Source: Calycina herbarum (Eukaryota > Ascomycota > Leotiomycetes > Helotiales > Pezizellaceae). From it: 64,000 bases of DNA. Location of the stretch: assembly GCA_001414485.1 (NCBI GenBank), contig LLEY01000140.1, forward strand, positions 105,106-169,105. Direction: 5' to 3'. The notes under the pieces are model-generated. The model made no database searches. It was given only the letters and a program-made list of their open reading frames with translations, and was not told the origin of the DNA. A program made the translations under genes and the position numbers. Below, piece by piece: positions 1-11,289 of the stretch (position 1 is the stretch's first letter; each line of letters opens with the position of its first letter).

Positions 1-1150
1 ACATACCTTAAGAAGTGATCATTAATCTAGAAGATCCACTTAAAGCTCTATAATTCGTTATATCTAGGGAAGAAGGGTAGATCAGGTTAAGAAGTAAAGT
101 CCATAAGATCTATATAGACTCTATCAAGGCAACAGCGTAAGGTAATTAGCTAGATAATAGTCAGTTCATAAAAAGCCCTCGTAAGAGTGTAGCATATACA
201 TCTCTTAAGAATAAACTCTACGTCTTTCTATAAGATCCCGTAATATAACTCAGTACAGCGTATATAAGTCTTATTTACACCTAAGTTTATTAGTTAATTA
301 AATAAGAACAAGTAGAGTTAGGCACTTACTAGCATACTTCAGTCTACGATGTACTCTAGTAATAAGATTAAAGGCGTTATAGGTATAAACTGCGTATCTC
401 TTTAGATAATCCGTTCCACAAACCGATTCAGGTTAACGATATACTTAGTTATCATTAAGCATATACTCTTTAAGAGCTTTATACTTCACTGTAGATTACC
501 TTACTCTTTCCGCCATTAGGAGACCTTAAGAGACTACTTACTTTAGGTTTTATAGCCAATCACAGTACTCAAATCGCTTACAAGAAGTAAGATATCTCTT
601 ATTAGGAGAGGCTTTAAGGTAGTCGTTGAATTCCTACTCAGCTAAAGTACTAAAAGGGGTGATATTTGGCGGTTCAGAGCCCTTAGGGGGGAATAGAGGG
701 GTGAACCAGACCCCTTAAGGTAAAGAGTAAGGGTCGTTAACGTCTATAATAGTAGGGTAAAAGAGGGGTAAAGATAGGATAAAAATACAAGGTTATACTT
801 TAGTTCTTTAAGAAAAAGAAAGAGGTATCTAGTTAACTATATAGAACAACTCCTAGTAGTAAGATAAGAGAGAAAGAGAAGTGCCGTTCTCCTAGCCTCC
901 CCAACCTCCCCCTTTTTAACCGACCCACCTTGTTTTACCCACTTTTCACCTACCGACATACTTCTAAAACCTTAGCAAACATAAAGAAAGTTAAATATCA
1001 CTGCCAGGTATCTATTCTCTATACTAATCTTATATCTAAGTTTTGAAAAAGTTTCAACTATTCTTTATTAGGCAGCTTTAAAAGGGGGGTTAGGAGCGAT
1101 AAGGACGAGTTTAAAAGAAGTGGATTTGATTAAAATCGCAGTATTAGACA
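1..1150. other. AT-rich, gene-free degenerate DNA
   Basis: This stretch is strongly AT-rich, full of TA-containing words and stop codons in all frames, with no believable gene. A less AT-rich island lies near 655-960. The composition resembles the block before the telomere and fits repeats mutated by RIP. I found no terminal repeats that would name an element. Confidence 0.6.
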
Positions 1151-2064
1151 CCCGATTTGGCCTATCTATTGGTTTGCGCAATCCGGAATTTATTACCCAA
1201 ATAGATTAGTCTATTTGCGCAATACCTCGCATAGCGGAACACCATAGAACAGATCGAATGGATAAGAAGCTTTCCCCCAAAAGTCAGCCGCCAAGACATT
1301 TTAACAAAAATCCTCATGGCCGGTTGGAGGCCGCAGCCCGTGGTGCTCATTCCAGAGGATTCATATGCTTGTTATCAAGAGTTTAGTTGGGTTGTAATGT
1401 TCGTTGACAAGTGAGATTCCAATGAGGGGTAAGTCAGAGTAGGCACCCACTTTAACCGCAAGAAGCTGATTCGAATCTTGGCGAAAAAGAATCACAGCCT
1501 CATCGCCACTTATCTCTTCTCTGGTTTGTATTGGTTGGCCATAAGGTTCTTTCACATAAATTGGTGTTACAATGTTGTCCTATTTCGGTCACCGACTGAA
1601 AAAATGCCATGTAAGCTCTTACACTCCTACTATGCAGCTACCAATGTCAATAATGTGCGTGCCTCCATCGTACAACACAATATGATCCTTCTGTAGAGTT
1701 AATCATGCACGATTAAAATGTGACCGAGAAGATTCCGAATAGTCTCGGGGATTGTTGGGTAACTTCGTTTGGCGGGTTGCCTTTAATAGTAGTGCGAGCG
1801 AATATTCGCTTATTCTTTAAGGGGCCGCTTGAAAGTGGAAATTATGCCTTTGTTACTCCGCCCACCGCGAACGGCTTACTCCGATAATTGGAGATAAGAT
1901 CTATTATTACGTTATCTAGAGCCTCATTCCGATAATAGACTATGAGTGTAAATAAATAAGTTAACTATCTTCGGCCTTGAAATTCAAACCCCACACTCAC
2001 TTCTTCAGCACATCCGTTTCGAAACACAAATCCAAAGCTTTCTCAAAGTTGGAGCTTTTTCAAG
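1151..2064. other. Intergenic, no convincing gene
   Basis: Composition returns to normal here. Short open frames on both strands (for example a 64-codon one at 1361-1555) have no recognisable domain or splice structure. The last 100 bases are probably the promoter and leader of the membrane-protein gene starting at 2065. Confidence 0.4.
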
Positions 2065-3062
2065 ATGAGGCTCATAGTCTCTTTGGCTGCCTTAGTTGCC
2101 ATGGGAAGTGCATTTCCACCGGCTGAGAGACTGCAAGAAAACAAGGCTTTGGCATCGCTTTTCTACGTGTAAGTTCACCTCCGTTGTGAACTATTTGCCT
2201 GTGCTAATGATGCACCAAAACACACAGTGATACAATCACCGCTCAAGTGTTGAATAAACTTCCAGCCGTAAACCGCTTAAGCGAGACCAAAGTCGAGATG
2301 AGGGACGGTATTAAGGAGAGACAGACGAATCCAGCTATCAAGGCTTCTTCGATTCCCACTTCGGTTGTCAGTGGGGTCTCAACATCAAGGCCAAGTGATT
2401 CGGGATTCCCAACTCTCATTCCTGGTGCAAATGGATTCAATTCGACAAATGGAACTGGTGTCTCTCCCGATGGAACCGACACAGGGACAAAAATCCCGGT
2501 ACCGATCATTGCGGGTGTTGTGGCTGGTGTGTTTGTTCTCCTCGTGATAGCTTGTTTATGCTGCATCGGTAGAAAGAAACGCTGGTGCGGTAAAAAGCGT
2601 ACAAAATATGCACCACTTCCCCAACCAGGTGTTCATGTAAATGTTTCTGCCTCGGCAGCCGCGGCATCATCATCGGCAGCTTTTGCGCAAAGTATACCTA
2701 TGCAACAACATGGACCCAGTCATAACGCGAGATCTCCAGTTTCAAAACATCAATTCGGTGGCACACATCCTGGGAACTCTCGAGCTCTATCGAAGCAAGT
2801 TCAGCCAAAGATTCAACATCCACCGGTTTACCAAGCACCAGCCCAACTACGGGACCAACCCCCTTCCTATCACGGTAGCCCATCCCAAAGCACAAGACAA
2901 CAAACTCCGAAAAAACATACTATCCCATTTCCGCAAACAATTTATAGCACACCACCACCAGCTCCAGTTGGGCCACCACCTCGAGGAAACTTCAATAGCA
3001 TGGGTGTGTGGGTTCCGGAAAAGTCGACAACCCCACGACCAAAAAATGCGCGAAATGGTTGA
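2065..3062 (+). CDS. Secreted-signal, single-pass membrane protein with Pro/Gln-rich tail
   Basis: Two exons, 2065-2168 and 2228-3062, join through a GTAAGT...CAG intron and encode about 312 residues. The N-terminus MRLIVSLAALVAMGSA is a signal peptide. A Ser/Thr/Gly-rich region of about 110 residues follows, then one transmembrane helix (IPVPIIAGVVAGVFVLLVIA), a CCIGRKKRWCGKKR-type basic stop-transfer segment and a long Pro/Gln/Ser-rich tail. This is the layout of fungal wall-sensor-like (Mid2/WSC-type) and other small type I proteins, but no WSC cysteine domain is present. Many fungal genes of this shape have no known function, so I assign only topology: Ser/Thr-rich part outside, tail in the cytoplasm. 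Confidence 0.75.
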
Positions 3063-3501
3063 TCAGTGTCCAGCGTGTTATTTAGTCCAGTTGGTGTTGA
3101 GCGATTGCAGTGTTCGAAAATAATGGGCAATGAAAGTCACACTCGTTTATGTGGGAGAGGTAGCCGATTTATTTTTGGTTGTTTCATATGTTGGATTTTA
3201 TGGTACTGTAATAATCGATACCCAGTGCGCTGTTTCACTTATTTGTAATGTTATTTTGCTTTCTACACGGAAGATTACTGCTTGAGCCAAAATTCGCCAT
3301 CCTTTTTGAGACAGCCAGGAACAATTGAAACTATTTCTGAGAACACTTCAAAGAAGTAGATCTTCATTATTTGAACCTTTCATGGTAGTAACTATCATTT
3401 TCCAAGATGTTTTGAAGTTAAAGGAGAGTCTTGGGGAATTGTACACCAAGGAAAAAGCCCAGGTCTTGCTATTGAATCTCTTGAATCTAGCTAAATTTAA
3501 G

Positions 3502-3521
3502 AGGCACGCACCTGCGTGCCT
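3502..3521. repeat. Perfect 9-bp-arm hairpin
   Basis: AGGCACGCA and TGCGTGCCT are exact inverted arms around a 2-base loop. The hairpin lies between the membrane-protein gene and the DUF6601-like gene; the rest of 3063-3819 holds no convincing gene. It could act in transcript 3' ends or be an element remnant; nothing decides between them. Confidence 0.4.
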
Positions 3522-3819
3522 ACCGACACATGTAATTATTTCTCAAGCTGACTTCCAAGACCCCGATATCCACTTACCTAGAGGGGGAAAAATTGCAACC
3601 CCACCTTGAACGCTGTGCAACCTTTCTTCATGCATGCTAAGCCTTCGGTGTGCTTCGATGAACAACACATCTAAGATTCGTGGCCTGATTCGTCAATGTC
3701 AGTTGGGTGGCGTTATCAGACTTAACCGATTATACAAAAATATATTGTTTTAAAAACACTTCCCTCTCTTTCAAAACAGACAAAACCAAGTCTACCAATA
3801 TCAAAACAAGCGTACAGCC

Positions 3820-4692
3820 ATGCCAAAGATATTGATACCCTTCCTGAAGTCCGACCAACTGAACTCAGACCTCGATACTCCACCGCCAGATCCAGTCTCG
3901 CTTCCATGTCTCCCCGGAAATCCCCGCATCAAACTCAATAACATAGCCAAGCTCAACGATTTCATCCGCAAAGAATTTGATCTCGGAGATTTTCTGGACC
4001 TCGAACATAGATTGTGGCTCATGTCCAAACAAGACAGTGGCTCGATATCCCCACTCCATCGCCAATCCGTTAAAAATCATCGGATCATCGTCACAGAAGA
4101 CATCAGACTCCACCTAGTCTGGCATTACGACAGGATATTCATCAAACCCCTCCCTGCATACCTAACCTCCCACGTCTTCTGGGAACAATACTTCTCCGAA
4201 ACCCCCAGTCCAGCAAGACGACTCGCAATGGATAGGGAACGAGTTTTGACATGCGCATTAGGGTATCTTCGAACCTACACCCATCTCATAATCCACGAAT
4301 CCGATTACCAAGTCGCCCTCAAAGAGAACCTCGTAACAAGAAACATCACCTTCTCCCAGCTTTCCAATTTCCTTTCCTGCCTCGAGCATATCCCCGACAG
4401 CGCGGTGGCTACACGATTCCACTATGGCGAAATTCGACTTTCGCGATTGAACTTCTATTCCAAGTTCTTTCGACGGGAATTCGACTTTCAGCGTGTGCAC
4501 GGCCAATATGGAAGTTACTTCGCCACCTTCTATGCACCGATCCTGTATTCATTTGGGACGCTGTCGTTGCTGTTAAGTGCTATGCAGGTTGGCATGGCGG
4601 TTGAGCAGGTATACTCGGGAGATTTGTGGCCTAGTTATTGGATTGTTTGTAGACGGTTTAGTATTACTTGCCTTGGCGTTGGTTTTGTATGA
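3820..4692 (+). CDS. DUF6601-like fungal membrane protein
   Basis: One uninterrupted frame of 290 codons begins at an ATG in a good context (AGCC ATG CC). The first 60 residues are Pro/Asp-rich. A conserved-looking core follows, with LRTYTHLIIHESD and RFHYGEIRLSRLNFY, a pattern I associate with the Leotiomycete/Sordariomycete DUF6601 family (sometimes mislabelled subtilisin-like). Hydrophobic segments lie near residues 235-260 and at the C-terminus, so membrane anchoring is likely. The frame stops just as a second hydrophobic stretch begins; an alternative frame (ALALVLYELPC) would extend it, so a small 3' frameshift is possible. Biochemical role unknown. Confidence 0.65.
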   Translation: MPKILIPFLKSDQLNSDLDTPPPDPVSLPCLPGNPRIKLNNIAKLNDFIRKEFDLGDFLDLEHRLWLMSKQDSGSISPLHRQSVKNHRIIVTEDIRLHLVWHYDRIFIKPLPAYLTSHVFWEQYFSETPSPARRLAMDRERVLTCALGYLRTYTHLIIHESDYQVALKENLVTRNITFSQLSNFLSCLEHIPDSAVATRFHYGEIRLSRLNFYSKFFRREFDFQRVHGQYGSYFATFYAPILYSFGTLSLLLSAMQVGMAVEQVYSGDLWPSYWIVCRRFSITCLGVGFV

Positions 4693-5103
4693 ACTCCCTT
4701 GTCTTTTCTCCAAACAGCAGGAAACTAGGTGCTAATTAAATGAAGGTGATCAATCTGTGGCTCGCATTTTTGTTTGCGTATAAATTTGTAAAGGAGTGGG
4801 TATACGCGATCAATGATCGAAGGAGAAAGAAGAGGGGTTTAGGAAGCGTCGCTTGATTTTCTGTCAAGGGATTAGGGAAATAGATAATTCCAAGACTGGT
4901 GGGAGCGACCCCCAGTCCAAAGTTTGTATCTTGAGATTCGAAATTCGCAGCGAGGTAACTAGACCATAGCCACCCCGACCCCGCAAAACATATCTTCGTA
5001 ATATCTACATGAAAATCCAAGGGAACTTTTGCCACCCGTCTCGTTAACGCACATTCCTCTTTTCCTATACCTTCTGCTCTCATTCCTCCAACCCTCTCAC
5101 CCT

Positions 5104-5730
5104 CTAAGCACCAAACTTATCAGTCAACTTAGCCCCCTGCACCAACCCCCCAACCTGCTTCCTAAACTGACCCCCCATATTTCCAAAAACCTGATACTCA
5201 CACGCAATAAAACTCCCCACACCATTCGAGCATTTCGTAATCCCACAGCCCACCTTCGTAGCATCCTTCCAAACAACCTGTGTGAAATGACCAGTATTCA
5301 TGCTGAAACCCCCGTTATTGAAGTCGAATTTTGTGCGTTCTGCTCCCCACATGTTGACTGCACCGGTGGCACCGAGGTTTGTTCCTGCGGCTAGACATTC
5401 GCCGTTTGGACCGCCCTATATGTATACATTAGAATGCAAGCACGGGTTTGGGGAAAGGGGCGAGGGCGAGGGTGAGGAAGGGGAAATGGGACTTACCGAG
5501 TGTTTAAAAACACAACCATTTGTAACTCCCTGTCCGAAATCCGCCAATTTCTGATCCCATTTAATATCCGGAGCCCCATGTTGTTTACGGAAGAAGTTAT
5601 GTGCATCGAGGATGTCTTTGATGAATTTTGTATCTGTTCGCTTTGCAATTTGTGATTCTTGTTCAATGACGGGTGCTGCTGTTACCATGGTGGCGCCTAG
5701 GGCGAGGGTGAAAAGATGGGAGAATTGCAT
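5104..5730 (-). CDS. Secreted CAP-superfamily (PR-1/SCP-like) protein
   Basis: Exons 5730-5497 and 5415-5104 join in phase 0 through GTAAGT...TAG and encode 181 residues. MQFSHLFTLALGATMVTAAP is a signal peptide, followed by a KR that may be a propeptide cleavage site. The CAP core is plain: AHNFFRKQHGAPDIKWDQKLADFGQ (CAP helix 1), then GHFTQVVWKDATKVGCGI with the CAP His and the conserved VVW...VGCG, and ACEYQVFGNMGG near the end. Fungal PR-1-like proteins bind sterols and fatty acids outside the cell and can support virulence in pathogens; ligand binding here is inferred from the family only. Length is slightly short for the family (about 200-300). Confidence 0.92.
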
Positions 5731-7202
5731 TTTAAAACACTTTTGTTAGAGTAGATTTGGGTATAAGTGAAGTTTGATTTTGTGAAATCGAATTGAAGAT
5801 GTGGGAAATAAGCGAGGAAAATGAACGAATGTATAAAGGAATGTGTAAATGAAAAGGAGAGTAAATGTTTTCAAAACAATAATGAGAAACAGCAAAAGGA
5901 TAGTCCAAACACTAGGACAATCACAGGTTTCTTATAGGAAACATGAAATGATGTTCGAGATGTTTACGCCGTCAGGATTCTTGTACATCGTGGCGGAGGA
6001 TGCAAATAATATCTACCTAGTAAGCCGTACGCAACAGCCAATCAAGAGCCTCGCTCATCAACCACGCTCGTTAATTTCAACCAATCCCCGCCAATCCCAA
6101 TCCTTTGGAGGATTTGTTGCCCCTTAATTGCACTTGAACAGAAATATGAGAGTCGCACATCTTCGTGCACGCTGGTATACACGTAGGTTTTTGGTTCTTG
6201 GGGAATGCTATGTAATAGGATACAATTTGCGAGAGGTAGTTTTGTTTCGCGTTGCGACCGAGAAGGATGTTGGACTGACTTGATTTGAACTAGTGGTTGG
6301 TACCATTGTGACCATAAGAGTTCTAGAAGTATGTCGCGAACGCTTACACACCCTAGTAAAAACGTGGACAGAAAGCAAGCATTAGATTGGAGGTTTCTTG
6401 TTTTTTGGGAATTTTACAAGTCGTAATACAAATGTTGAAACATGGGAACTGACGAGAAAATGAGCAATCCTCATATTACGTTTTGTTCATACGTGAGAAT
6501 CCATGTGCTAATTTGTTGTATCTGGCGCAAAGTCACAGCAAAGTACCGCGATTCAATTTGCCAATTGGCAAATATTAAGCGCGGCTCCCAAAGAAACTAC
6601 AATTATGGCTAGATGAGAGCGAGTGCAATAGGGCCCTGTTTTAAAAATCAAAACCCCGAACTGAAGGAGAAAGTCGGAGACAAGTGGTCAAATTCAAATG
6701 TCATATTTACGGAGCTCAAGGGGTATTAGCATTCTCAAATGTAGCCTCCAAATCTTCTCGCACAAGAAATCTTCACACCATTGTCCGGGGAAAAAGGCAA
6801 CGAATGGTGTAGATCGCAGAAATGAACTTGTTATGCCCAGCATCAAGTAATGCGAGTCGCACGCGCTCAAATTTCCATTTAACTCCGTCGCTGGTGTTGT
6901 AAGTGACCTTGAAGCTGTTAGCGGAAGAGACAAAAATCGTTCTAGACAACACTTACGTATTAACATCCTCGAACGCAGCCTTCAACCGTGCTCATGCAAG
7001 CAATACATCCTCCCACTACGCCTCTCTCAGACAAGCCAGATTTCCCTCTTTCCATTTGACTGTGGCCTGTTCACGAAATCATTTCGCTGGCAAAGAAAGG
7101 TTTTTCTGGCATGGGTCGGGAAAAGCAAAGATTCTCCTAGCCCCCAGATCGCCTGCGGTCATAATATTGCGTCGTAAATCAAGGGTAGCTTGGAATCCGG
7201 GG
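5731..7202. other. Intergenic, no convincing gene
   Basis: Only short overlapping open frames appear on both strands. 5731-5860 is the upstream region of the CAP gene. I see no tRNA, repeat array or terminal repeat here. Confidence 0.4.
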
Positions 7203-7809
7203 TCAGGTAGCCAGCTTGGTGTGATCCCACTGCGATCTTCGTCTGGTATCTTGTCGAGACTTGGGGGCTTCTCCTTTGGCTTCTGCTTCCAAGCGGGCCT
7301 TTCTATTCTTAACCTTCTTTCCCTGCTCATATATTAGTATTCGAAGCTAATGTGTCAGGGAATATAAAGACTAGGAGCAACATACGCCCTTTACACCCCG
7401 ACGAGTCTTCCTGTTCCTCTTCCTCTTACGTCTGACTTCGCCGTCACCTTCGCCTTCATCCCCACTGGATGTATTAACGTTGCCTGGGAAGGAAGTCATA
7501 ACAGCACCGAGAGAAATGGTGGCGGGGTTGGCAGCAAGACTGGTATTGAGGCTTGTAGTGACATTGTGGGCATCCTGTGATTTCTGAGCCTCGAGGTTCA
7601 AGAGTGACGTCGCAATATGGAGAGGTTACTCACAAACAATGGTTGGGCTCTTGTTCGGATTGGGATATCCATGATGGCATACATGCGCTGTGTAATGGTC
7701 AACTGATGTTTTGGAGATCGATCTTGAAAGTGAAACTCGTCTGAGAAGAAGGGTAAGGGGATGGGAAGGGTGGTTGGCTTACATCCTGGAGTCGTGCCTT
7801 GTCCTCCAT
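7203..7809 (-). CDS. Small basic protein, four phase-0 exons (hypothetical)
   Basis: A consistent model uses exons 7809-7783, 7687-7634, 7574-7386 and 7322-7203, all joined in phase 0 with GT-AG sites (GTAAGC, GTGAGT, GTATGT donors; CAG acceptors), giving 129 residues. The product starts MEDKARLQD, has a Ser/Thr/Asn-rich middle and an acidic patch (GDEGEGDGEV), then a strongly basic stretch (RRKRKRNRKTRRGVKG and KKVKNRKARLEAEAK) resembling nuclear-localisation and nucleic-acid-binding sequence. The same frame is open upstream to an ATG at 7923, which would add 38 residues. I do not recognise a family. The clean phasing makes chance unlikely, but the model is untested. Confidence 0.5.
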
Positions 7810-7939
7810 GATTGCGATCTGACGATGATCGGAGAAGTTGAAGATGGGAGAAGTCGAAGCTCTCGAAGTCAAAAGGACCACGAGAAAGCTCGCTAGTGAT
7901 TCTAACTTCTGGGGCAGCAGCAACCAGGACGGTCACCAA

Positions 7940-9116
7940 TAGGAATCTCTGAATGGTCCGGTTGTCTATTGAGGAAGGCGCGTTTGGACGCAGCTTCGTT
8001 TCTCCCTCTTCTCCCTCCCATATTCCAAAAACCCCCCCTTTTTTGGTTATCTTCTAAACCTCAACTACGAATCCTCCTCCTCTAGACCATAGGCTTCTTT
8101 ACCAAGCCCTAGGAAATTATCGACCTCTTGACTTGAACAGAAACAGCAACCTTGAGTCTTCTTGCTCTTCCAGTACCAAAACATGCATTACTATGCAAAA
8201 GGCAACACCACAATTATTTAGTAGTCCTTCCAAACTTGAATCTACAACACCTCACCTCTTCACATTCTCCAACACCATAAAGAATAAATATGCTCCTTTG
8301 CCAACCGCCAGGCTATATTTTGGCAATTATAAACCTCGATATCAGGATTTGAGGAAGGCACGTTCGAGCTTGCAGATGACCTCTAGTTTGAGCGACAACA
8401 ACAACCTCGATTATTCCTTTTATCCCCTTTGTTATCAGAACTATCCATGCTCACACAATTATCAACACCATCTTTTAGCATCTCTTCTTAAGAAACCTTA
8501 TACACAACCTCGCTACGGACAAAAGTAGCAGTAAATACTTGTTCTTCTAACCTCAACTACTAGAAACCTTAAAACAATTAAAGTTAATTATTCCAAAACA
8601 CCCGGGGCAATATTCTCGCTTGTGCCAAGTATTTAGAGTAATTACCTTGAATTACTCTAAAAAGCTGGAGCAATAGAGAGCTAGGTACGTGCGTAGGGCA
8701 GGTGATGCATTTACGGCCGCTGTTAATGTCCATCGGGAGACAGACACAATTCCTCAGGTCTTTCCAACCCCTAAGTTTCTTTTCCAAGCCCCCAACCATC
8801 CTTTTGCTGCTGAGCCTACATAGCAACCATATTATGGTTTTAAGGCCCTACCCCGCTTTCATATACTTGGCTTTCGTCAGCATGGCTTTTGGCAATGTAA
8901 TCAATCTACGACATCTTACCTTTTCTTCTCTTCCCTCACTCATGGTGGGGCTACAAAGTTCCTAACCAGGACTTACAGGCTGGGGGAAATACCCCATGGT
9001 GTTGAGGAGAAAACATTCATCACTCAAAGTGCCCAAAAAAAAACAATAGACCTGAAACATTAATAATTACCAATTTTCGTTCATTAGATGGAGACACGAA
9101 TATGCTAACAGCGCGT
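7940..9116. other. Intergenic with a short dispersed repeat
   Basis: No convincing gene. A 131-codon low-complexity frame (8133-8528) lacks an ATG start and any domain. Around 8614-8740 is a segment also found, diverged, at about 46443-46540: both contain AATTACCTTGAATTAC preceded by CAAGTA..TAG, and a following GCCGCT.TTA.TGT.CATCG. This suggests a family of short dispersed elements. Confidence 0.4.
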
Positions 9117-10460
9117 CTACATATCGAGAATCGCCCTGATAGCAAAATAAAAGCCTACAGTCCCAACAGTCATAACGAGGAAGATGGAACCTCCCTCAGC
9201 CGTCGTCGTGAAGTACATCGTAAATCCGGCTATCAATTCCAACATTCGGGCTCGTTCTCGATCCCGTTTCCAATTTATGTTGATATTGAAGGGTGGAGTG
9301 ACTCGTGGGTCGGTCGATTCGCTTCCTTCGTCGTCGGGTGGACTTGGGATTGGTATCAGCGGGACTGTAACTTCGAGGGATACGGGACGATGATCTGAGG
9401 TGGGTAGTAATGGGAGAGCGGTATATCTGCGGGGTATGATTTTTGTATTGGGTTCAGAAGCAGATAACCATTTTGGAGTATCCAGAAATAGGATTCGGTC
9501 ACACCATGATGGCCAGCGATGCTTCGCCCAGTTCCAACGTGATAGATCTTCGTCTGATGTGAGGAATGGTTCTTTAAGTTGATATTTGTACGTCGGAGGA
9601 AATGTGACCGGAGCTTCTGTGAGACCTTGGCATGTTCTGCCTGCCAAACGTTCTTGGTTCAATTGGTCTGCTTCGAAGAGTTTTGAGAAATGATTTGGGG
9701 ATGACGAATCCATGTGCGGCTGCGGGAAGGTGTCGACATGATCGGATGGAGCTGGAGACAGTGTCGAGGTCCGGTAATTCAGATCTCCAGCAACGAAGAG
9801 GTGGGAGGTAGGTTTGTAAATAGAGGCATCCCTTGGTGAAATCGAAAGAAGCGAAGTCCCCTCCACTGAAAAGTTTCTTGTGGTCTTCTTCCCATCTGCC
9901 AATGTGGAAGAAAATACCAATCCCCGGACGATTTTCTTCCAATCCTCGTTCCTCTGCTTCAGCCCATCCTCCATTGGTGCCAAATGGGCAGCAACGAAAC
10001 TTAATTCTGTCGATTTCCCTCCCTTGTGGTATGAAAATCGAAGCCCAACCGCGCCCTTGTTCCCCATATCTGCCAGTCCTACACCAACTCCTCCGGTTTC
10101 GATATCTCTTATAGCATCGGGGTCCTTTGCGAAAGCCATGATGCCCGTCATCCCTAGGTTTCGTGATGATATTGGGGAGTATATTTGGCCATTGCCAATG
10201 GTATTCGAGAGCTTCTGCGACGCATTTTGGACAGCGCGATAGAACCTTGCGAAGTATGGAACGAGAAAAGAGCCGCCAATTAATGAATGCGGTATGGGCG
10301 CGATTTCTTGTAGGGAGAGAATGAGGAGGTCGGGAAGGGTCGAAGTCGTGAGTCCGGAGAAGAGTTGGGATGCGAAAGCCTCGATATCGATGGGGGCAAG
10401 ACCGCAGTTGTAGGTGAGAATATAAAGGCTGATATCAGCTGGGGGCGTATCTGCCGCCAT
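9117..10460 (-). CDS. Inositol polyphosphate 5-phosphatase-type enzyme with C-terminal membrane anchor
   Basis: A single exon of about 447 codons from the ATG at 10460 (AACCATGG context); the same frame reaches an ATG at 10547, adding 29 residues of low-complexity sequence. The endonuclease/exonuclease/phosphatase fold is visible in order: LYILTYNCG, LLILSLQEIAP (metal-binding Glu), GMTGIMAF, GVGLADMGNKGAVGLRF, SFVAAHLAPMEDG, HLFVAGDLNYR, WPSWCDRILFL and TSDHRPVSLEV. These are the catalytic motifs of inositol-5-phosphatases (GDLNYR, WCDRIL, SDHRPV). The last 40 residues (SIFLVMTVGTVGFYFAIRA) form a tail anchor, so the enzyme probably acts on phosphoinositides at an internal membrane. Substrate choice cannot be read from the sequence. 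Confidence 0.92.
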   Translation of the reverse strand: MAADTPPADISLYILTYNCGLAPIDIEAFASQLFSGLTTSTLPDLLILSLQEIAPIPHSLIGGSFLVPYFARFYRAVQNASQKLSNTIGNGQIYSPISSRNLGMTGIMAFAKDPDAIRDIETGGVGVGLADMGNKGAVGLRFSYHKGGKSTELSFVAAHLAPMEDGLKQRNEDWKKIVRGLVFSSTLADGKKTTRNFSVEGTSLLSISPRDASIYKPTSHLFVAGDLNYRTSTLSPAPSDHVDTFPQPHMDSSSPNHFSKLFEADQLNQERLAGRTCQGLTEAPVTFPPTYKYQLKEPFLTSDEDLSRWNWAKHRWPSWCDRILFLDTPKWLSASEPNTKIIPRRYTALPLLPTSDHRPVSLEVTVPLIPIPSPPDDEGSESTDPRVTPPFNININWKRDRERARMLELIAGFTMYFTTTAEGGSIFLVMTVGTVGFYFAIRAILDM

Positions 10461-10547
10461 GGTTGAAGTGTTTTGAGGTGGTTGTTGAGTGTCGAGAGAA
10501 TTGTAGTTGTGGAGTTGTGGTGTACAGGAGTAGTTGAGGTACGTCAT

Positions 10548-11289
10548 TATTTACTGTACGGAGCCCTGAAGAGACCTAGTCAGCAAGAATTCCCCTGAAT
10601 GTCAACTTCCGCTTCAACAAATCCCTCAAAGCACCAACATCTCCGCCATGTGTGCAGACGTTCTGTGAACCTGTGTAAATCGAGGGCATAATTCGATTCA
10701 GCTCGAATCATGCCCTCGAAATTACACATCATACCTAGTATCGTCGGAAAACAGACTCCCAGACCTTCGGCATGGACTCTGGCGCTAGCTAGTCTCAGTT
10801 TACGCCAACATTTGCTCTTGGTCAGTATGACTATACATTATCTCGTTCGTTCTTGAGCTAGCTATTGTTGGACCAAGATTCTCATTGCTGCTGTCCTTCA
10901 TCATTTCCAGTCTTCAATAATCTGCATGTCAAGTTTCAAGACAATAGATCATGTGGTGGAGAGTGTGTTAGGAAGAGAGAACCTAGAATTTTCGTTTCGT
11001 ATTGGCTCAAATTCTTCTCGGCAACCTAAACTCTTTTCTACTTCTATCAAACCCAACAAAAGATCCGATTCAAAAACATACATGATACCATAAATCACAA
11101 CAATCGCCCCAAAACTATTTCCAAGTTCGTTGGTATCTTCTTCTCATTGGTTTTTCTTCGTTACATCACCATCTTGATGTGGGATAAGCATCTAATAGAG
11201 TAAGCATCTATCTTTTTATCTTAATATGGACTTACCTGGTGATCGATCATCCGAATCCCTAAAGCTAGGAACATAAAATTGTCTAGAGA
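10548..11289. other. Intergenic, no convincing gene
   Basis: No coding frame with a domain or consistent splicing is visible. A near-palindromic pair (CGAGGGCATAATTCGATT and AATCATGCCCTCGA) lies at 10681-10718. Confidence 0.3.

Noticed and set aside
2641..3123. 160-codon plus-strand frame inside the membrane-protein gene
   Set aside because: It is the shifted frame of the Pro/Gln-rich tail; the other frame has signal peptide, splice site and membrane helix.
8133..8528. 131-codon plus-strand frame
   Set aside because: Low-complexity Ser/Thr/Asn-rich sequence, no ATG at its start, no domain and no splice context.
9574..9942. Minus-strand 122-codon frame inside the phosphatase gene
   Set aside because: Shadow of the phosphatase frame, which has all catalytic motifs.
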